Positions 37,200 to 45,968 of a stretch of 64,000 bases of DNA are shown here, piece by piece. The position numbers and the translations under genes are program-made. The stretch lies in contig CAJTHM010000009.1 in the NCBI GenBank assembly GCA_910576125.1, positions 156,468-220,467 on the forward strand, in the 5' to 3' direction. Position 1 is the first letter of the stretch; every line of letters begins with the position of its first letter. Origin of the DNA: Lachnospiraceae bacterium. GTDB taxonomy: Bacteria; Bacillota; Clostridia; Lachnospirales; Lachnospiraceae. The notes beneath the pieces were generated by a model, which worked only from the letters and a program-made list of their open reading frames with translations, was not told the DNA's origin and searched no databases.

Positions 37200-39360
37200 T
37201 CACCCAAAATTCTGTTCCGTCCGCTCAATGATTTCATCCTGCAGCGGCTTATCCAGGTTGCGGAAGTAGTCGCTGTACCCTGCCACCCGGACGATCAGGT
37301 CCCGGTATTCCTCCGGATTCTTCTGGGCCGCAATCAGGGTATCCCGCCCCACCACGTTGAACTGGATATGATGGCCGTCCATGTCGAAATAGGTGCGAAT
37401 CAAATCCGCCATATGATTCAGCCCTGCCTCCCCGGTTACCACTTCCGGAGTAAATTTCTGGTTCAGCAGCGTCCCGCCGGTCTTCAGATGGTCCATCTTG
37501 GCGCAGGACTTGATGACGGCGGTGGGGCCGTGGATATCCGCGCCCTTTTCAGGCGAAATGCCCTCGGACACCGGCTTGTGGGCCAGCCGTCCGTTGGGGC
37601 TGGCAATCATCACATCCCCGAAATACACATGGCAGGTAGTAGGCAGCATATCCACCCGGTAGGTGCCGCCCCGCATGTTGGGCCTGCCGGTGACGCTGTC
37701 CAGGAAGTAGTTGAACACCTTCCGCATGAGATTGTCCGCGTAGTCGTCGTCATTGCCGTACTTGGGCGTATGGTTCCGCACCAGGTTAAACAGCCTGTCA
37801 TGCCCCTGGAAATTGTCCTTCATGGCGGCAAGCAGTTCTTCCATGGTGAAATTCCCATTATCGTAGACATTGTACTTCACGGCGGACAGGCAGTCCGCGA
37901 TGGTGCCCGTGCCCACGCCCTGGATGACGCTGGTGTTGTAGCGTGCGCCGCCCGCGTTGTAGTCCTGCCCTTTGGCGATGCAGTCGTTGGTCAGGATGGA
38001 GAGGAAAGGAACCGGCATATATTTCGCGTACAGGGACTCGATTACATTGGAGCCCCGCACCTTGATGTCCAGGAAATGGTCAATCTGCTTCGTGTAAGCT
38101 TCCCAGAGCTGGTCGAAGGTCTTGAAATCCTTAGCGCCCCCTGTCCTGGGCCCCAGCTGCTTGCCGGTCATGGGGTCTACCCCATTAAACAATGTCAGCT
38201 CGAAGACCTTGGGCAGATTGAAATACCCCAGCAGGATATAGGCCTCATTGCCGAATGCGCCGGTCTCCACACAGCCGGAGCACCCGCCTTTCCGGGCGTC
38301 CTCCAGCGTCTTCCCGGCATTCATCAGCTCCTGGATGATGGCTGCTGCTTTCCTTCAGGGTGACGCCTACCTTGGGCGGCGCGGGCTGGTTGTAGAATTT
38401 CACCCACAGGCATTCCATCAGCTCCAGGGCCTGGTCGCGGGTGAGTATCCCCGCCTCCGTGTCCCTTTCATAGAAAGGCCCCAGGTGCTGGTCGAAATGT
38501 CCCGGCGAATAGGCGTCCCAGGGGTTCAGCTCCGTGGTCACGGCCAGATGGGTGAACCAGTAGGTCTGGATGGCCTGATAGAAAGTCTCCGGCTTGTGGG
38601 CGGGGACTACATCGCAGCCCTCCGCTATCTGCAGCAGCTCTTTTCTCCGCTGTTCATCGGTGCATTCCGCAGCCATCTGCCTGGCCAGCTCCCCGTAGCG
38701 CTTTCCCAGGATCATGATGGCGTCGCAGGCGATGTACATGGCGTTCAGCTGGTCGCGCTTGTTCAGGGCCTCCGGGTCGTTCTGATAGTCCAGCTTGCCC
38801 AGGGATTCTTTGATGTCCTCCTGATAGTCAAGATAACCTTTCTCATAAAGTTTCACGGAGCCTACGGTATGGCCCGGGCCTCGCTGTTCCATGAATTCCG
38901 TGAAGATTCCGGCGGCGTAGGCTTCTTTCCACTCATCGGTCATGCTGCTTAAGATGCGGTGGCGCATGGAGCGCTCCTCCCAGTAGGGGATGATCTGCTC
39001 CTTTTGGATTTTCAGGTCATTTACCGTGACCGTAAAATTGACTACAGAACGGTCGTTCATGTTGTGCATGTCGTCCAACGTGTGGCAGCACAGCTCCGGG
39101 AACGTGGGGGCGGACTGGGGATAGTCGCCCTTTTCCCCTACGATGAGCTCGTCCTCGCCGATGTAGAGCTTCTTATGGGAGAAGAAATGCTTCAGCACCA
39201 GCGCCCGAAGTTCCGGGACGGATACCTTGCCCTCATACCTCTGATAGGCCTCCGTCTCCAGGACGGCCCGCTCTATGTAGATATGGGGCTGGGTCTCGGT
39301 GCTGAGTTTCCGAAGTCTTCTGATGCGGTCGTTCATGCCGCGGTCTTGGGTCTTTGCCAT
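37200..39360 (-). pseudogene. hypD: Glycyl radical enzyme, hydroxyproline dehydratase-like, with internal deletion
   Basis: Intact members (about 790 residues) remove water from trans-4-hydroxy-L-proline to give P5C using a glycyl radical. Here the 5' part (39360 to about 38350) ends at VGVTLKES and the 3' part resumes one frame over at AIIQELMNAGKTLEDARKGG, followed by the catalytic GCSGCVETGAFG; by my recollection of the family about 75 residues between these points are missing, so a deletion of about 220 bp has removed part of the barrel and shifted the frame. The glycyl loop RVAGYSDYF is intact near the C-terminus. The hydroxyproline assignment rests on the Cys/Glu motif and neighbours. 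The gene is 3 bp after the activase remnant. Confidence 0.78.
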
Positions 39361-39363
39361 GGG

Positions 39364-40044
39364 TTAACCTCCTATCTGGATATTTTGGAAACCGCTCTGC
39401 CGAAAGAGGGACGCTGCCTGTTCCAGCCATTGGGCATCCGGCGCCGCCATGGAGGAGTGGTCGTAGAGACGGTCCAGTCTGGCGTATTTGCCGCTGCCGG
39501 CGCTGTGGTATTTCAGCAGGTGGATGCGGTATGGGTTGACTGCGTTTTTCTGCAGGAACTGAATGATGTCGGTGAGATGCTGTTTGGTGGCGTTCACCCC
39601 GCCTGTGAGGGGGAGGCGGAGATTGATTTTCCCGCCGTCGGCGCTTAGGGCTTTCAGGTTTTCCAGAATCAGCCCGTTGTCCACGCCCGTGTATTCCCTG
39701 TGGGCCTTCGGATCCATCAGCTTGATGTCGTAGAGGAAAGTGTCCGTGTAGGGGAGGACGCGCCGGATGTGCCCGTAAGGGACGCATCCGCAGGTATCGA
39801 TGTTCACGCTGTAGCCCTTTGTGTGCAGCCGTCTGGCCAGCTCTTCTATGTAGTCCATGTCCTGGGCCAGGGGCTCGCCGCCGGAGAGGGTGATGCCGCC
39901 GCCGGACTGCTCGTAGAACATCCTGTCCTTTTCCAGCTCCCGGATCAGGGCAGGGAGCTCGTATTCCTTTCCGGCTATCTCCCTGGCATTGTGGGGACAG
40001 GCTGCGACGCATGCGCCGCATATCTGACATAAGGTTCGGTCCAT
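39364..40044 (-). pseudogene. hypE: Glycyl radical enzyme activase, N-terminally truncated (HypE-like)
   Basis: Activating enzymes of this family begin with about 50 residues carrying the CxxxCxxC motif that binds the SAM-cleaving [4Fe-4S] cluster. Here the recognisable protein starts at MDRTLCQICGACVAACPHNA, the second, ferredoxin-like cluster, and keeps SGGGITLSGGEPLAQ and the rest of the barrel to GFQNIQIGG. The sequence upstream of 40044 does not match the family and runs into the leader of the divergent PAPS-reductase-like gene. Without the radical-SAM cysteines it cannot activate its enzyme. Its stop lies 3 bp before the hypD start, so both were once an operon. Confidence 0.78.
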
Positions 40045-40157
40045 GCGGGGGATTGCCCTGGGGACAGGGGGGCAGAAGCGCCTTGACACATTCCGGCAAA
40101 TTATGTATAGTCGAAATGGAGATTTGGCGGAAAGGGACAAAGGGGGGAGGGAGAGCG

Positions 40158-41477
40158 TTGGAGAAGAAGTACCTGGACATAAATGTATACGAGGCGTTGC
40201 AGGAACGTCTGGACATAATCTTTCAGGAATTTGATAATATATATGTTTCTTTCAGCGGCGGCAAGGACAGCGGCCTGCTGCTGCATATGGTCATGGACTA
40301 CATGGAGAGGAAGAGAATCCGGAAAAAGATAGGGGTCTTCCATCAGGATTTCGAGGCCCAGTATCAGGTGACTACGGAATATGTGGAGAAAGTATTCGAG
40401 GTGTACCTGCCCCGGATCGAGCCCTACTGGGTGTGCCTGCCCATGGCGGTGCGCACGGCGCTGAGCAGCTATGAGATGTACTGGTATCCCTGGGACGATA
40501 CCATGCAGGAGAGCTGGGTGCGGCCCATGCCCAGGAAACCCTATGTAATCCATATGGGCAGGAATCCCTTCAGCCTCTATAAATACAAGATGCTGGAGGA
40601 GGATCTGGCGAAGCAGTTCGGCAGATGGTTCAGGCAGAAGCACGGAAACCGCAGGACTGTCTGTCTGCTTGGGATGCGGGCGGAGGAATCCCTGCGCCGC
40701 TACAGCGGCTTTCTGAACAACAGGAACGGCTATGAGGGAAGGTGCTGGATATCCAGGCAGTTCAAGGATGTGTGGGCAGCGTCCCCCATGTACGACTGGA
40801 GCACCTCCGATGTATGGACAGCCTATTCCAGGTTCGGCTACCCCTGCAACAGGCTGTACGACCTTTACCATAAGGCGGGGCTCCTGCCCACCCAGATGCG
40901 GGTGGCATCGCCTTTCAACGACTATGCCAAGGAATCCCTGAACCTGTACCGGATCCTGGAGCCGGAGACATGGACGAAGCTGGTGGGGCGGGTACAGGGG
41001 GCTAATTTCACATCCATCTATGGGAAGACACGGGCCATGGGCTATAGGGACGTAAAGCTCCCCGCGGGCCATACATGGCAGTCTTACACCATGTTCCTCC
41101 TGGACACGCTGCCGGATAAGCTGCGGATGAATTATGAGAAAAAGTTCCGGACATCCATCGACTTCTGGCATAATACAGGAGGCGGGCTGTCGGAGAAGAC
41201 TATCCAAGAGCTGCAAGACCACGGATACAAGATTGAACGGAACGGCGTATCAAACTATACGCTGGACAGGAAATCCAGAATCATCTTCAAACAGGAGATT
41301 CCGGACGACACGGATGACATCAGGAGTACCAAGGACGTCCCGTCCTGGAAGCGCATGTGCTACTGCATCCTGAAGAATGACCATCTCTGCCGGTTCATGG
41401 GCTTCGGGCTCATGCGGGAGGACAAGAAGCGGCTGGAGATTATCAAGGAGAAATATCGGAATATGGAGGGCATTTAA
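40158..41477 (+). CDS. IbrA/YbdN-like PAPS-reductase-family protein (DUF3440)
   Basis: A 439-residue protein of the phosphoadenosine phosphosulfate reductase/ATP pyrophosphatase superfamily. The PP-loop is VSFSGGKDSGLLL (near residue 32), followed by HQDFEAQYQVT and LLGMRAEESLRRY; the C-terminal region with WSTSDVWTAYSRFGYP and PCNRLYDLYHKAG is the DUF3440 signature. E. coli YbdN (IbrA) has this arrangement and is paired with YbdM (IbrB), as here. The start is TTG at 40158 with GGAGGGAGAG just upstream. The biochemical role is not established. The family is mostly seen on mobile or accessory DNA. Confidence 0.85.
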   Translation: MEKKYLDINVYEALQERLDIIFQEFDNIYVSFSGGKDSGLLLHMVMDYMERKRIRKKIGVFHQDFEAQYQVTTEYVEKVFEVYLPRIEPYWVCLPMAVRTALSSYEMYWYPWDDTMQESWVRPMPRKPYVIHMGRNPFSLYKYKMLEEDLAKQFGRWFRQKHGNRRTVCLLGMRAEESLRRYSGFLNNRNGYEGRCWISRQFKDVWAASPMYDWSTSDVWTAYSRFGYPCNRLYDLYHKAGLLPTQMRVASPFNDYAKESLNLYRILEPETWTKLVGRVQGANFTSIYGKTRAMGYRDVKLPAGHTWQSYTMFLLDTLPDKLRMNYEKKFRTSIDFWHNTGGGLSEKTIQELQDHGYKIERNGVSNYTLDRKSRIIFKQEIPDDTDDIRSTKDVPSWKRMCYCILKNDHLCRFMGFGLMREDKKRLEIIKEKYRNMEGI

Positions 41478-41478
41478 A

Positions 41479-42063
41479 ATGGCATACCGCAGTCCGGTCT
41501 ACGATGTGGTGAGAGTACCTTTCGAGAAGATTGAGCCAAACAGCTATAACCCAAACGCGGTGGCGCCGCCGGAGATGCGTCTTCTGTACGACAGCATCAA
41601 GGAAGACGGCTACACGATGCCGATTGTTTGTTATTACGATAAAAAGCGGGATGTCTATATCATCGTGGACGGCTTCCACCGCTACCGGGTGATGAGGGAC
41701 TATCCGGACATCTACCGCAGGGAGGAGGGCATGCTGCCCGTGACCGTGATCGACAAACCACTGGACCAGCGCATGGCCAGCACGATTCGCCACAACAGGG
41801 CCAGGGGCTCCCACGATGTGGAGCTGATGAGCAATATCGTGCGGGAGCTCCATGAAATCGGCAGGAGCGATGCCTGGATTTCCAGGCATCTGGGCATGGA
41901 TCCGGACGAAATCCTGCGGCTGAAGCAGATCACAGGGCTGACGGAGCTGTTCCGGGACACGGAGTTCGGCAGGGCGTGGGTGCCGGAGGAGGTGTGCGTG
42001 CCGGCCGGGGAGGAGACCGGGGAAAGGAAAGAGGCAGAGGCGCCGGAAGAAGCGCGTGATTGA
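41479..42063 (+). CDS. IbrB/YbdM-like ParB-nuclease-domain protein
   Basis: A 194-residue protein with a ParB/sulfiredoxin N-terminal domain: VRVPFEKIEPNSYNPNAVAP, then LYDSIKEDGYTMPIVCYY, IVDGFHRYRV and RHNRARGSHD. In ParB proteins these correspond to the CTP-binding boxes, with GFHR in place of GERR. A helix-turn-helix-like part follows (IGRSDAWISRHLGMDPDEILRL). It starts 1 bp after the IbrA-like gene, with GGAGGG 8 nt before the ATG, so translation is coupled. The C-terminal 25 residues are Glu-rich and run up to the fragment of a LacI gene. In E. coli the pair regulates Ig-binding protein genes; here the target is unknown. Confidence 0.85.
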   Translation: MAYRSPVYDVVRVPFEKIEPNSYNPNAVAPPEMRLLYDSIKEDGYTMPIVCYYDKKRDVYIIVDGFHRYRVMRDYPDIYRREEGMLPVTVIDKPLDQRMASTIRHNRARGSHDVELMSNIVRELHEIGRSDAWISRHLGMDPDEILRLKQITGLTELFRDTEFGRAWVPEEVCVPAGEETGERKEAEAPEEARD

Positions 42064-42719
42064 TAAAAAGAGAAGATAGGATCAGGCAGTCAGGGACAAA
42101 AAACGCCCCCGGGGAGACCATACCGGTCATCACCACGGGAAGGCTGGACGGGATCAGATGCAATACGGTGTGCATCGATTCCATGCGTTCCATGGAGCTG
42201 GTGATGGAGCATCTCTCTGCCCTGGGCCATGAGAGGGTGGCGTTCGTGGGCGGGCGGATGGACGTGCTGGCCACTTATGAAAAAGCCGTAAGGTGCAGGC
42301 AGCTGTGCAGGACAGGAGGGATAGAGTATGGCGAGAGCATGGCCGCCGGGGAGGGCGGGTATGACTTCAAGTCCGGATATGAGCAGATGAACGGGCTGCT
42401 GGATGGGGGGGAGAGGCCTACGGCGGTGATTGCCGTCAATGATTTCGCGGCTTTCGGCATCATGCGCAGTATCAGAGAGCACGGCCTGGGGATTCCCGGG
42501 GACATTTCCCTGGTGAGCTTTGACAATACCTATATGGCGGAGAGCGCCAATCCGAAGCTTACCAGCGTGGACTACAATTATACGAAATACGGGGAGACGC
42601 TGGTGGACACGGCAATCCGCCTGATAGAGGGCAGGGAAGTGGAGCGGATTCAGATGGTGGAGCCGCTCCTGGTAGTGAGGGAGAGCAGTATCCCGTACAG
42701 AAAACGGGAGAGGGACTGA
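42060..42719 (+). pseudogene. LacI-family regulator fragment without DNA-binding domain
   Basis: Only the second half of a LacI/PurR-type ligand-binding domain remains: from TIPVITTGRLDG (about 42111) through ALGHERVAFVGGR and TAVIAVNDFAAFGIMRSI to the terminal PLLVVRESSIPY. The helix-turn-helix, hinge and first subdomain are missing. It is a close paralogue of the intact LacI protein at 44499-45554 (shared LTS-DYNY and VRESS segments). It starts inside the last codons of the IbrB-like gene, so it may still be translated but cannot bind DNA. The junction near 42090 marks the right edge of the inserted IbrA/IbrB-like module. Confidence 0.82.
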
Positions 42720-42727
42720 GGCCGGGG

Positions 42728-44326
42728 CTATGCCTGGCTGAAAGACAGGCGCACCAGGCACACGGTTCCCTCTTTCGCAGTGATCCGAATGCCTTTTTGG
42801 TTCCCTGACAGAGGGAGGGAGATGCTGTCGGAGTCCTTTTCTGCCCGAATGGTTCCATATTCTTCCCGGCCCGCCCGGTCGGAAATCTGCAGCAGAGCGG
42901 GGCGTTCCCGGGGCGCAAGGGAGATTGTCAGCGCTGTGGGCCCCGGGATTTCGACTTGGTAGCAGGCGTATTCCCCCGCTTCCAAAAGCAGTCCGTAGCG
43001 GTCCCATCCACAGTCGAAGCCGGGCCTCTTCTCGCCGCTTGGCTTTTCCAGTTCCACCAGCCTCATGCCGCAGCCTCCGCGATAATCGATTGTATCATCC
43101 TCTTTGGCAGTGCCGGAGAAAGCGCGCCCTTTGCCCGGGCACTGGTCGAAGTCCGTGGCCCGCAGGGAGAAAGGAATCCGGCGCAGCACATGGCGGATGA
43201 CGGCGGCATTTTCCTGACAGTTTTCAAGCTTTATGTTCTCCAGATATTCATCGAAGATTTCCTGGGCTTTCCGGTAGCCCGGGTGGGGGCCTCTGTCGAT
43301 ATAATCCATGATGAGGCTGTAGTCATTTGGCAGATTCACGGAATAAGGGGAGTTGGTGCAGGCCATTTTCTTCCAGGGCCACAGATTGTATCCGATTCCC
43401 AGAGACTCGGCCAGGGGGCAGAGGGCCGTATACCACTCGTCTACATTCTCCCCGGTCTCCCCCAGCCACAGGGGCACGTCCAGCTCTTTCGCTTTTTCCA
43501 CATAAGGCTCCAGGCAGGCGTAATCGGGGTATGTACCGTACCGGTGGAAGTGCAGCACCATATTGTCGTCGTATCTGTGGTCAAAAATCCGCAGATCGGT
43601 GGCCCAGTGGGCGCCCTCGATGGAGAGCAGATGATGCCTGTCCACCTTGCGGATGGCGGCGGTGGCCTCCTGATAGAATTCTTTCAGCCTGGGAATCAGG
43701 AATTCGTGGTCTCCGGCCTCCTGGCTGGGCGGCGCGATGGGTTCGTTCAGAAGGTCATATCCTCCTACTACAACATTGTCTTTATAACGTTCCGCCAATC
43801 TGGCCCACAGTGCGATTCCCCTGTCCCACTGCTCCCTGTCCAGGAACAGCCGGGGCACATCATCGATGCAGTCGTCGATATTGGCTCCTGTCTGCCCGCC
43901 GGGGGCGCCGTGGAGATCCAGAAAGGCATATATCCCCGCCTCCCCGCACCAGTCGATGCACCTGTCCAGCAGTTCGAATCCCTCCTCTTTCCAGACGATT
44001 CCGGGTCCCTCCTCCAGAAACAGGCGGTAGCAGAATGGAATCCGCACGGAATTATAGCCCAGCTGCGCCATCCGCAGGATGTCCTCTCTGGTCACATAGT
44101 TCTTCCGGAACCTTTTCCAGAACCGGTGGGCATACTCCTTTCCTGTCAGCTCCTCCACCACTGCCTCGATCCGGCGGGGGCGGTCGAAGCGCCTGTTTCC
44201 GAAGACATACCACATATAGCCCTCCTGCAGGAGCCAGTTTCCAAGTCCCCAGCCCTTTAGCAGCACTGTTTCCCCGCTGCCGTTCACGATATTCCCTCCC
44301 TGTGCGCGCAGATATCCGTCAATCAT
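42728..44326 (-). CDS. Glycoside hydrolase family 5 (cellulase-like), cytoplasmic
   Basis: A 532-residue (beta/alpha)8-barrel glycosidase of GH5 with C-terminal beta-rich domain (about 400-532). The catalytic acid/base is the Glu in YDLLNEPIA (about 195) and the nucleophile the Glu in LWLGETGENVDEW (about 291); the barrel start GWGLGNWLLQEGYMW is typical of the exo-glucanase-like part of GH5. There is no signal peptide, so it acts on imported oligosaccharides, in keeping with the ABC sugar importer nearby. GGGAGG precedes the ATG. It diverges from the lacI gene and probably belongs to its regulon. Confidence 0.85.
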   Translation of the reverse strand: MIDGYLRAQGGNIVNGSGETVLLKGWGLGNWLLQEGYMWYVFGNRRFDRPRRIEAVVEELTGKEYAHRFWKRFRKNYVTREDILRMAQLGYNSVRIPFCYRLFLEEGPGIVWKEEGFELLDRCIDWCGEAGIYAFLDLHGAPGGQTGANIDDCIDDVPRLFLDREQWDRGIALWARLAERYKDNVVVGGYDLLNEPIAPPSQEAGDHEFLIPRLKEFYQEATAAIRKVDRHHLLSIEGAHWATDLRIFDHRYDDNMVLHFHRYGTYPDYACLEPYVEKAKELDVPLWLGETGENVDEWYTALCPLAESLGIGYNLWPWKKMACTNSPYSVNLPNDYSLIMDYIDRGPHPGYRKAQEIFDEYLENIKLENCQENAAVIRHVLRRIPFSLRATDFDQCPGKGRAFSGTAKEDDTIDYRGGCGMRLVELEKPSGEKRPGFDCGWDRYGLLLEAGEYACYQVEIPGPTALTISLAPRERPALLQISDRAGREEYGTIRAEKDSDSISLPLSGNQKGIRITAKEGTVCLVRLSFSQA

Positions 44327-44360
44327 TTTGAACCTCCCTCGGCTTCCTTTTTCTATTTCC

Positions 44361-44389
44361 AGTGTACGGCATCCCGGCAGAGGTTACAA
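44361..44389 (-). promoter_or_regulatory. Promoter for the GH5 gene
   Basis: On the minus strand TTGTAA (44384-44389), 17-nt spacer, TACACT (44361-44366), about 35 bp before the start codon. It is divergent from the lacI promoter, whose -35 lies 27 bp away. Confidence 0.65.
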
Positions 44390-44415
44390 GAGAAATTCGC
44401 AGATAAGAAACTCTC

Positions 44416-44444
44416 TTGACATTCAGCCCGAAAAATCATATGAT
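44416..44444 (+). promoter_or_regulatory. Sigma-A promoter for lacI
   Basis: TTGACA (44416-44421), 17-nt spacer, TATGAT (44439-44444); start of transcription is expected near 44451, about 48 bp before the ATG. Confidence 0.85.
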
Positions 44445-44455
44445 AAAAAAATGGG

Positions 44456-44469
44456 GGAAATCGGTTTCA
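44456..44469. promoter_or_regulatory. LacI-type operator (autoregulation site)
   Basis: GGAAATCGGTTTCA, whose reverse complement is TGAAACCGATTTCC, matches the sites at 45711, 45906 and 49878 in 11-12 of 14 positions and has the central CG typical of LacI-family operators. It lies about 5-18 bp downstream of the predicted lacI start point. Confidence 0.7.
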
Positions 44470-44498
44470 GGTAACAGAGTAAAGACGAGGTACTGCAT

Positions 44499-45554
44499 AT
44501 GGACGCGGACAAGAAAACAGGCGGAAGAAGCATCACTATCTATGATATAGCAAAAGAGGCGGGCGTATCCCCCGCCACGGTCTCCCGGGTGCTGACAGGC
44601 AGCGCCAAGGTAAGGCCGGAGAAGAAGCAGAAAATCGAGGAGCTCATCGAAAAATACAATTTCACGCCCAACGCCATGGCCAGGGGCCTGTCCGATACCA
44701 GGAGCCGGGTCATCGGCATCATCGCGGCGGATGTAAGGAATCCTTTCTATTCCGAGGTCTTCGTGGCCTGCGAACTGGCGGCCAGGAAGCTGGGGTACAC
44801 GGTCCTGCTGTGCAATTCCCTGGGAGAGGCCGGACTGGAGCGGCAGCAGCTGGAGAAACTCCAGGAGCAGCGGGTGGACGCGGTGATTCAGCTGGGCGGC
44901 CGGGTGGACGACCTGGTGTCGAATCTGGAGTACGTGGAGCTGGTGAACGCCATGCCGGAGAGGACTCCCATGGTGATTAACGGCAAGCTGGACGGCACCC
45001 AGTGCTTTCAGGTACAGATTGACGCCAGGAAGTCCATGGATCTGCTGCTGGAGTATCTGATTGCTCTGGGCCACAGGGAGATCGCGCTGGTGGGCGGCCG
45101 GGCGAATGTGCTGTCCACCTTTGAGAAGATACAGAGGTACAAGCAGCTGCTGAAGCAGAACCAGATTACGTTCCGGCAGGAGCTGGTACAGGAGGCGGGG
45201 CATTATGATGACGCAGGGGCCTACGCGGAGATGAACAGGATGGTGGAAGCGGGAATCGTGCCTACGGCGGTGATTGCCATCAACGATTTCTCCGCGGCGG
45301 GAATCGCCCGGAGCCTTGCGGAGCACGGCTACCGGATACCCGAGGATGTCTCGCTGGTCAGCTATGACAATACCTACATAGCCGAGATGATGATGCCGAA
45401 GCTCACCAGCATCGACTATAACTATGAGAAACTGGGACAGAAGATGGTGGAGACGGCTATAGGGGTTCTGGAGGGGAAGAAGATTCCGAAACTGCAGATG
45501 ATGGAGCCTACGCTGGTGGTGCGGGAGAGCAGCGGCCCGGCCAGGGCACGGTGA
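44499..45554 (+). CDS. LacI family transcriptional regulator
   Basis: A complete 351-residue repressor. The N-terminal helix-turn-helix is TIYDIAKEAGVSPATVSRVL with the hinge FTPNAMARGL, followed by a two-lobed sugar-binding domain (VIGIIAADVRNPFYSEVF, ALGHREIALVGGR, AVIAINDFSAAGIARSL). The likely targets are the divergent GH5 gene, itself, the transporter operon and the GH35 gene, where CG-centred operators are found. The inducer is probably a beta-galactoside or related oligosaccharide, given the GH35 enzyme; this is inference. A fragment of a second, paralogous LacI gene lies at 42.1-42.7 kb. Confidence 0.92.
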   Translation: MDADKKTGGRSITIYDIAKEAGVSPATVSRVLTGSAKVRPEKKQKIEELIEKYNFTPNAMARGLSDTRSRVIGIIAADVRNPFYSEVFVACELAARKLGYTVLLCNSLGEAGLERQQLEKLQEQRVDAVIQLGGRVDDLVSNLEYVELVNAMPERTPMVINGKLDGTQCFQVQIDARKSMDLLLEYLIALGHREIALVGGRANVLSTFEKIQRYKQLLKQNQITFRQELVQEAGHYDDAGAYAEMNRMVEAGIVPTAVIAINDFSAAGIARSLAEHGYRIPEDVSLVSYDNTYIAEMMMPKLTSIDYNYEKLGQKMVETAIGVLEGKKIPKLQMMEPTLVVRESSGPARAR

Positions 45555-45604
45555 TTCGATGCCTGCAAAGGATAAGAGGCTGGAGAATGACTGGATTCCA
45601 TAAA

Positions 45605-45640
45605 CGGGCCTGGCAGACCTAAAGACGGCTGCCGGGCCCG
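45605..45640 (+). terminator. Terminator-like hairpin after lacI
   Basis: CGGGCCTGGCAG (45605-45616) pairs with CTGCCGGGCCCG (45629-45640), 12 bp with one G-U, followed by CTGCGTTTTC, a weak T run. Confidence 0.65.
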
Positions 45641-45710
45641 CTGCGTTTTCGCCCTGGGAAGCGGAAAGCGGGGATGACACGCATTGCCGGACAGAGACAG
45701 CACGGAAATA

Positions 45711-45724
45711 TGATACCGATTGCA
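45711..45724. promoter_or_regulatory. LacI-type operator, upstream copy
   Basis: TGATACCGATTGCA. Its centre is 195 bp upstream of the second copy at 45906, a distance suited to a repression loop. The 414-bp gap between lacI and the transporter holds this site, two hairpins, a promoter and the second operator, and no gene. Confidence 0.65.
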
Positions 45725-45746
45725 GATATAAAAACGTAAATGCGAG

Positions 45747-45776
45747 AAAGAGAGGTTGTAATATCCTCTCTTTTTT
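45747..45776 (+). terminator. Rho-independent terminator upstream of the sugar transporter
   Basis: AAAGAGAGG (45747-45755), 9-nt loop, CCTCTCTTT (45765-45773) and a run of T to 45776. It isolates the transporter transcript from lacI. Confidence 0.85.
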
Positions 45777-45869
45777 AGTGCCAGAGAAATTGATTGTATA
45801 TAATATACAAAATATGCGCTTAGAAACTGTATATAAATCACAAAGTCAATATAGGCATATAAATACATA

Positions 45870-45898
45870 TTGACATTTTTCAATTATAATGATACCCT
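45870..45898 (+). promoter_or_regulatory. Promoter for the sugar ABC transporter operon
   Basis: TTGACA (45870-45875), 17-nt spacer, TACCCT (45893-45898). The -35 is perfect and the -10 weak, and the region is AT-rich. Transcription would start around 45905, at the edge of an operator. Confidence 0.6.
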
Positions 45899-45905
45899 AA
45901 AAGCA

Positions 45906-45919
45906 TGAAACCGATTGCA
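45906..45919. promoter_or_regulatory. LacI-type operator at the transporter start point
   Basis: TGAAACCGATTGCA, the best copy of the motif, located directly at the predicted transcription start and so placed to block it. Confidence 0.72.
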
Positions 45920-45968
45920 GAACAAGCAATCTGTTTACATTAAAACAGGAATGGGAGAGTGAGAGCAC

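Noticed and set aside
42956..44260. 434-codon plus-strand frame opposite the GH5 gene
   Set aside because: No family motifs, and the minus-strand GH5 has both catalytic Glu residues in context.
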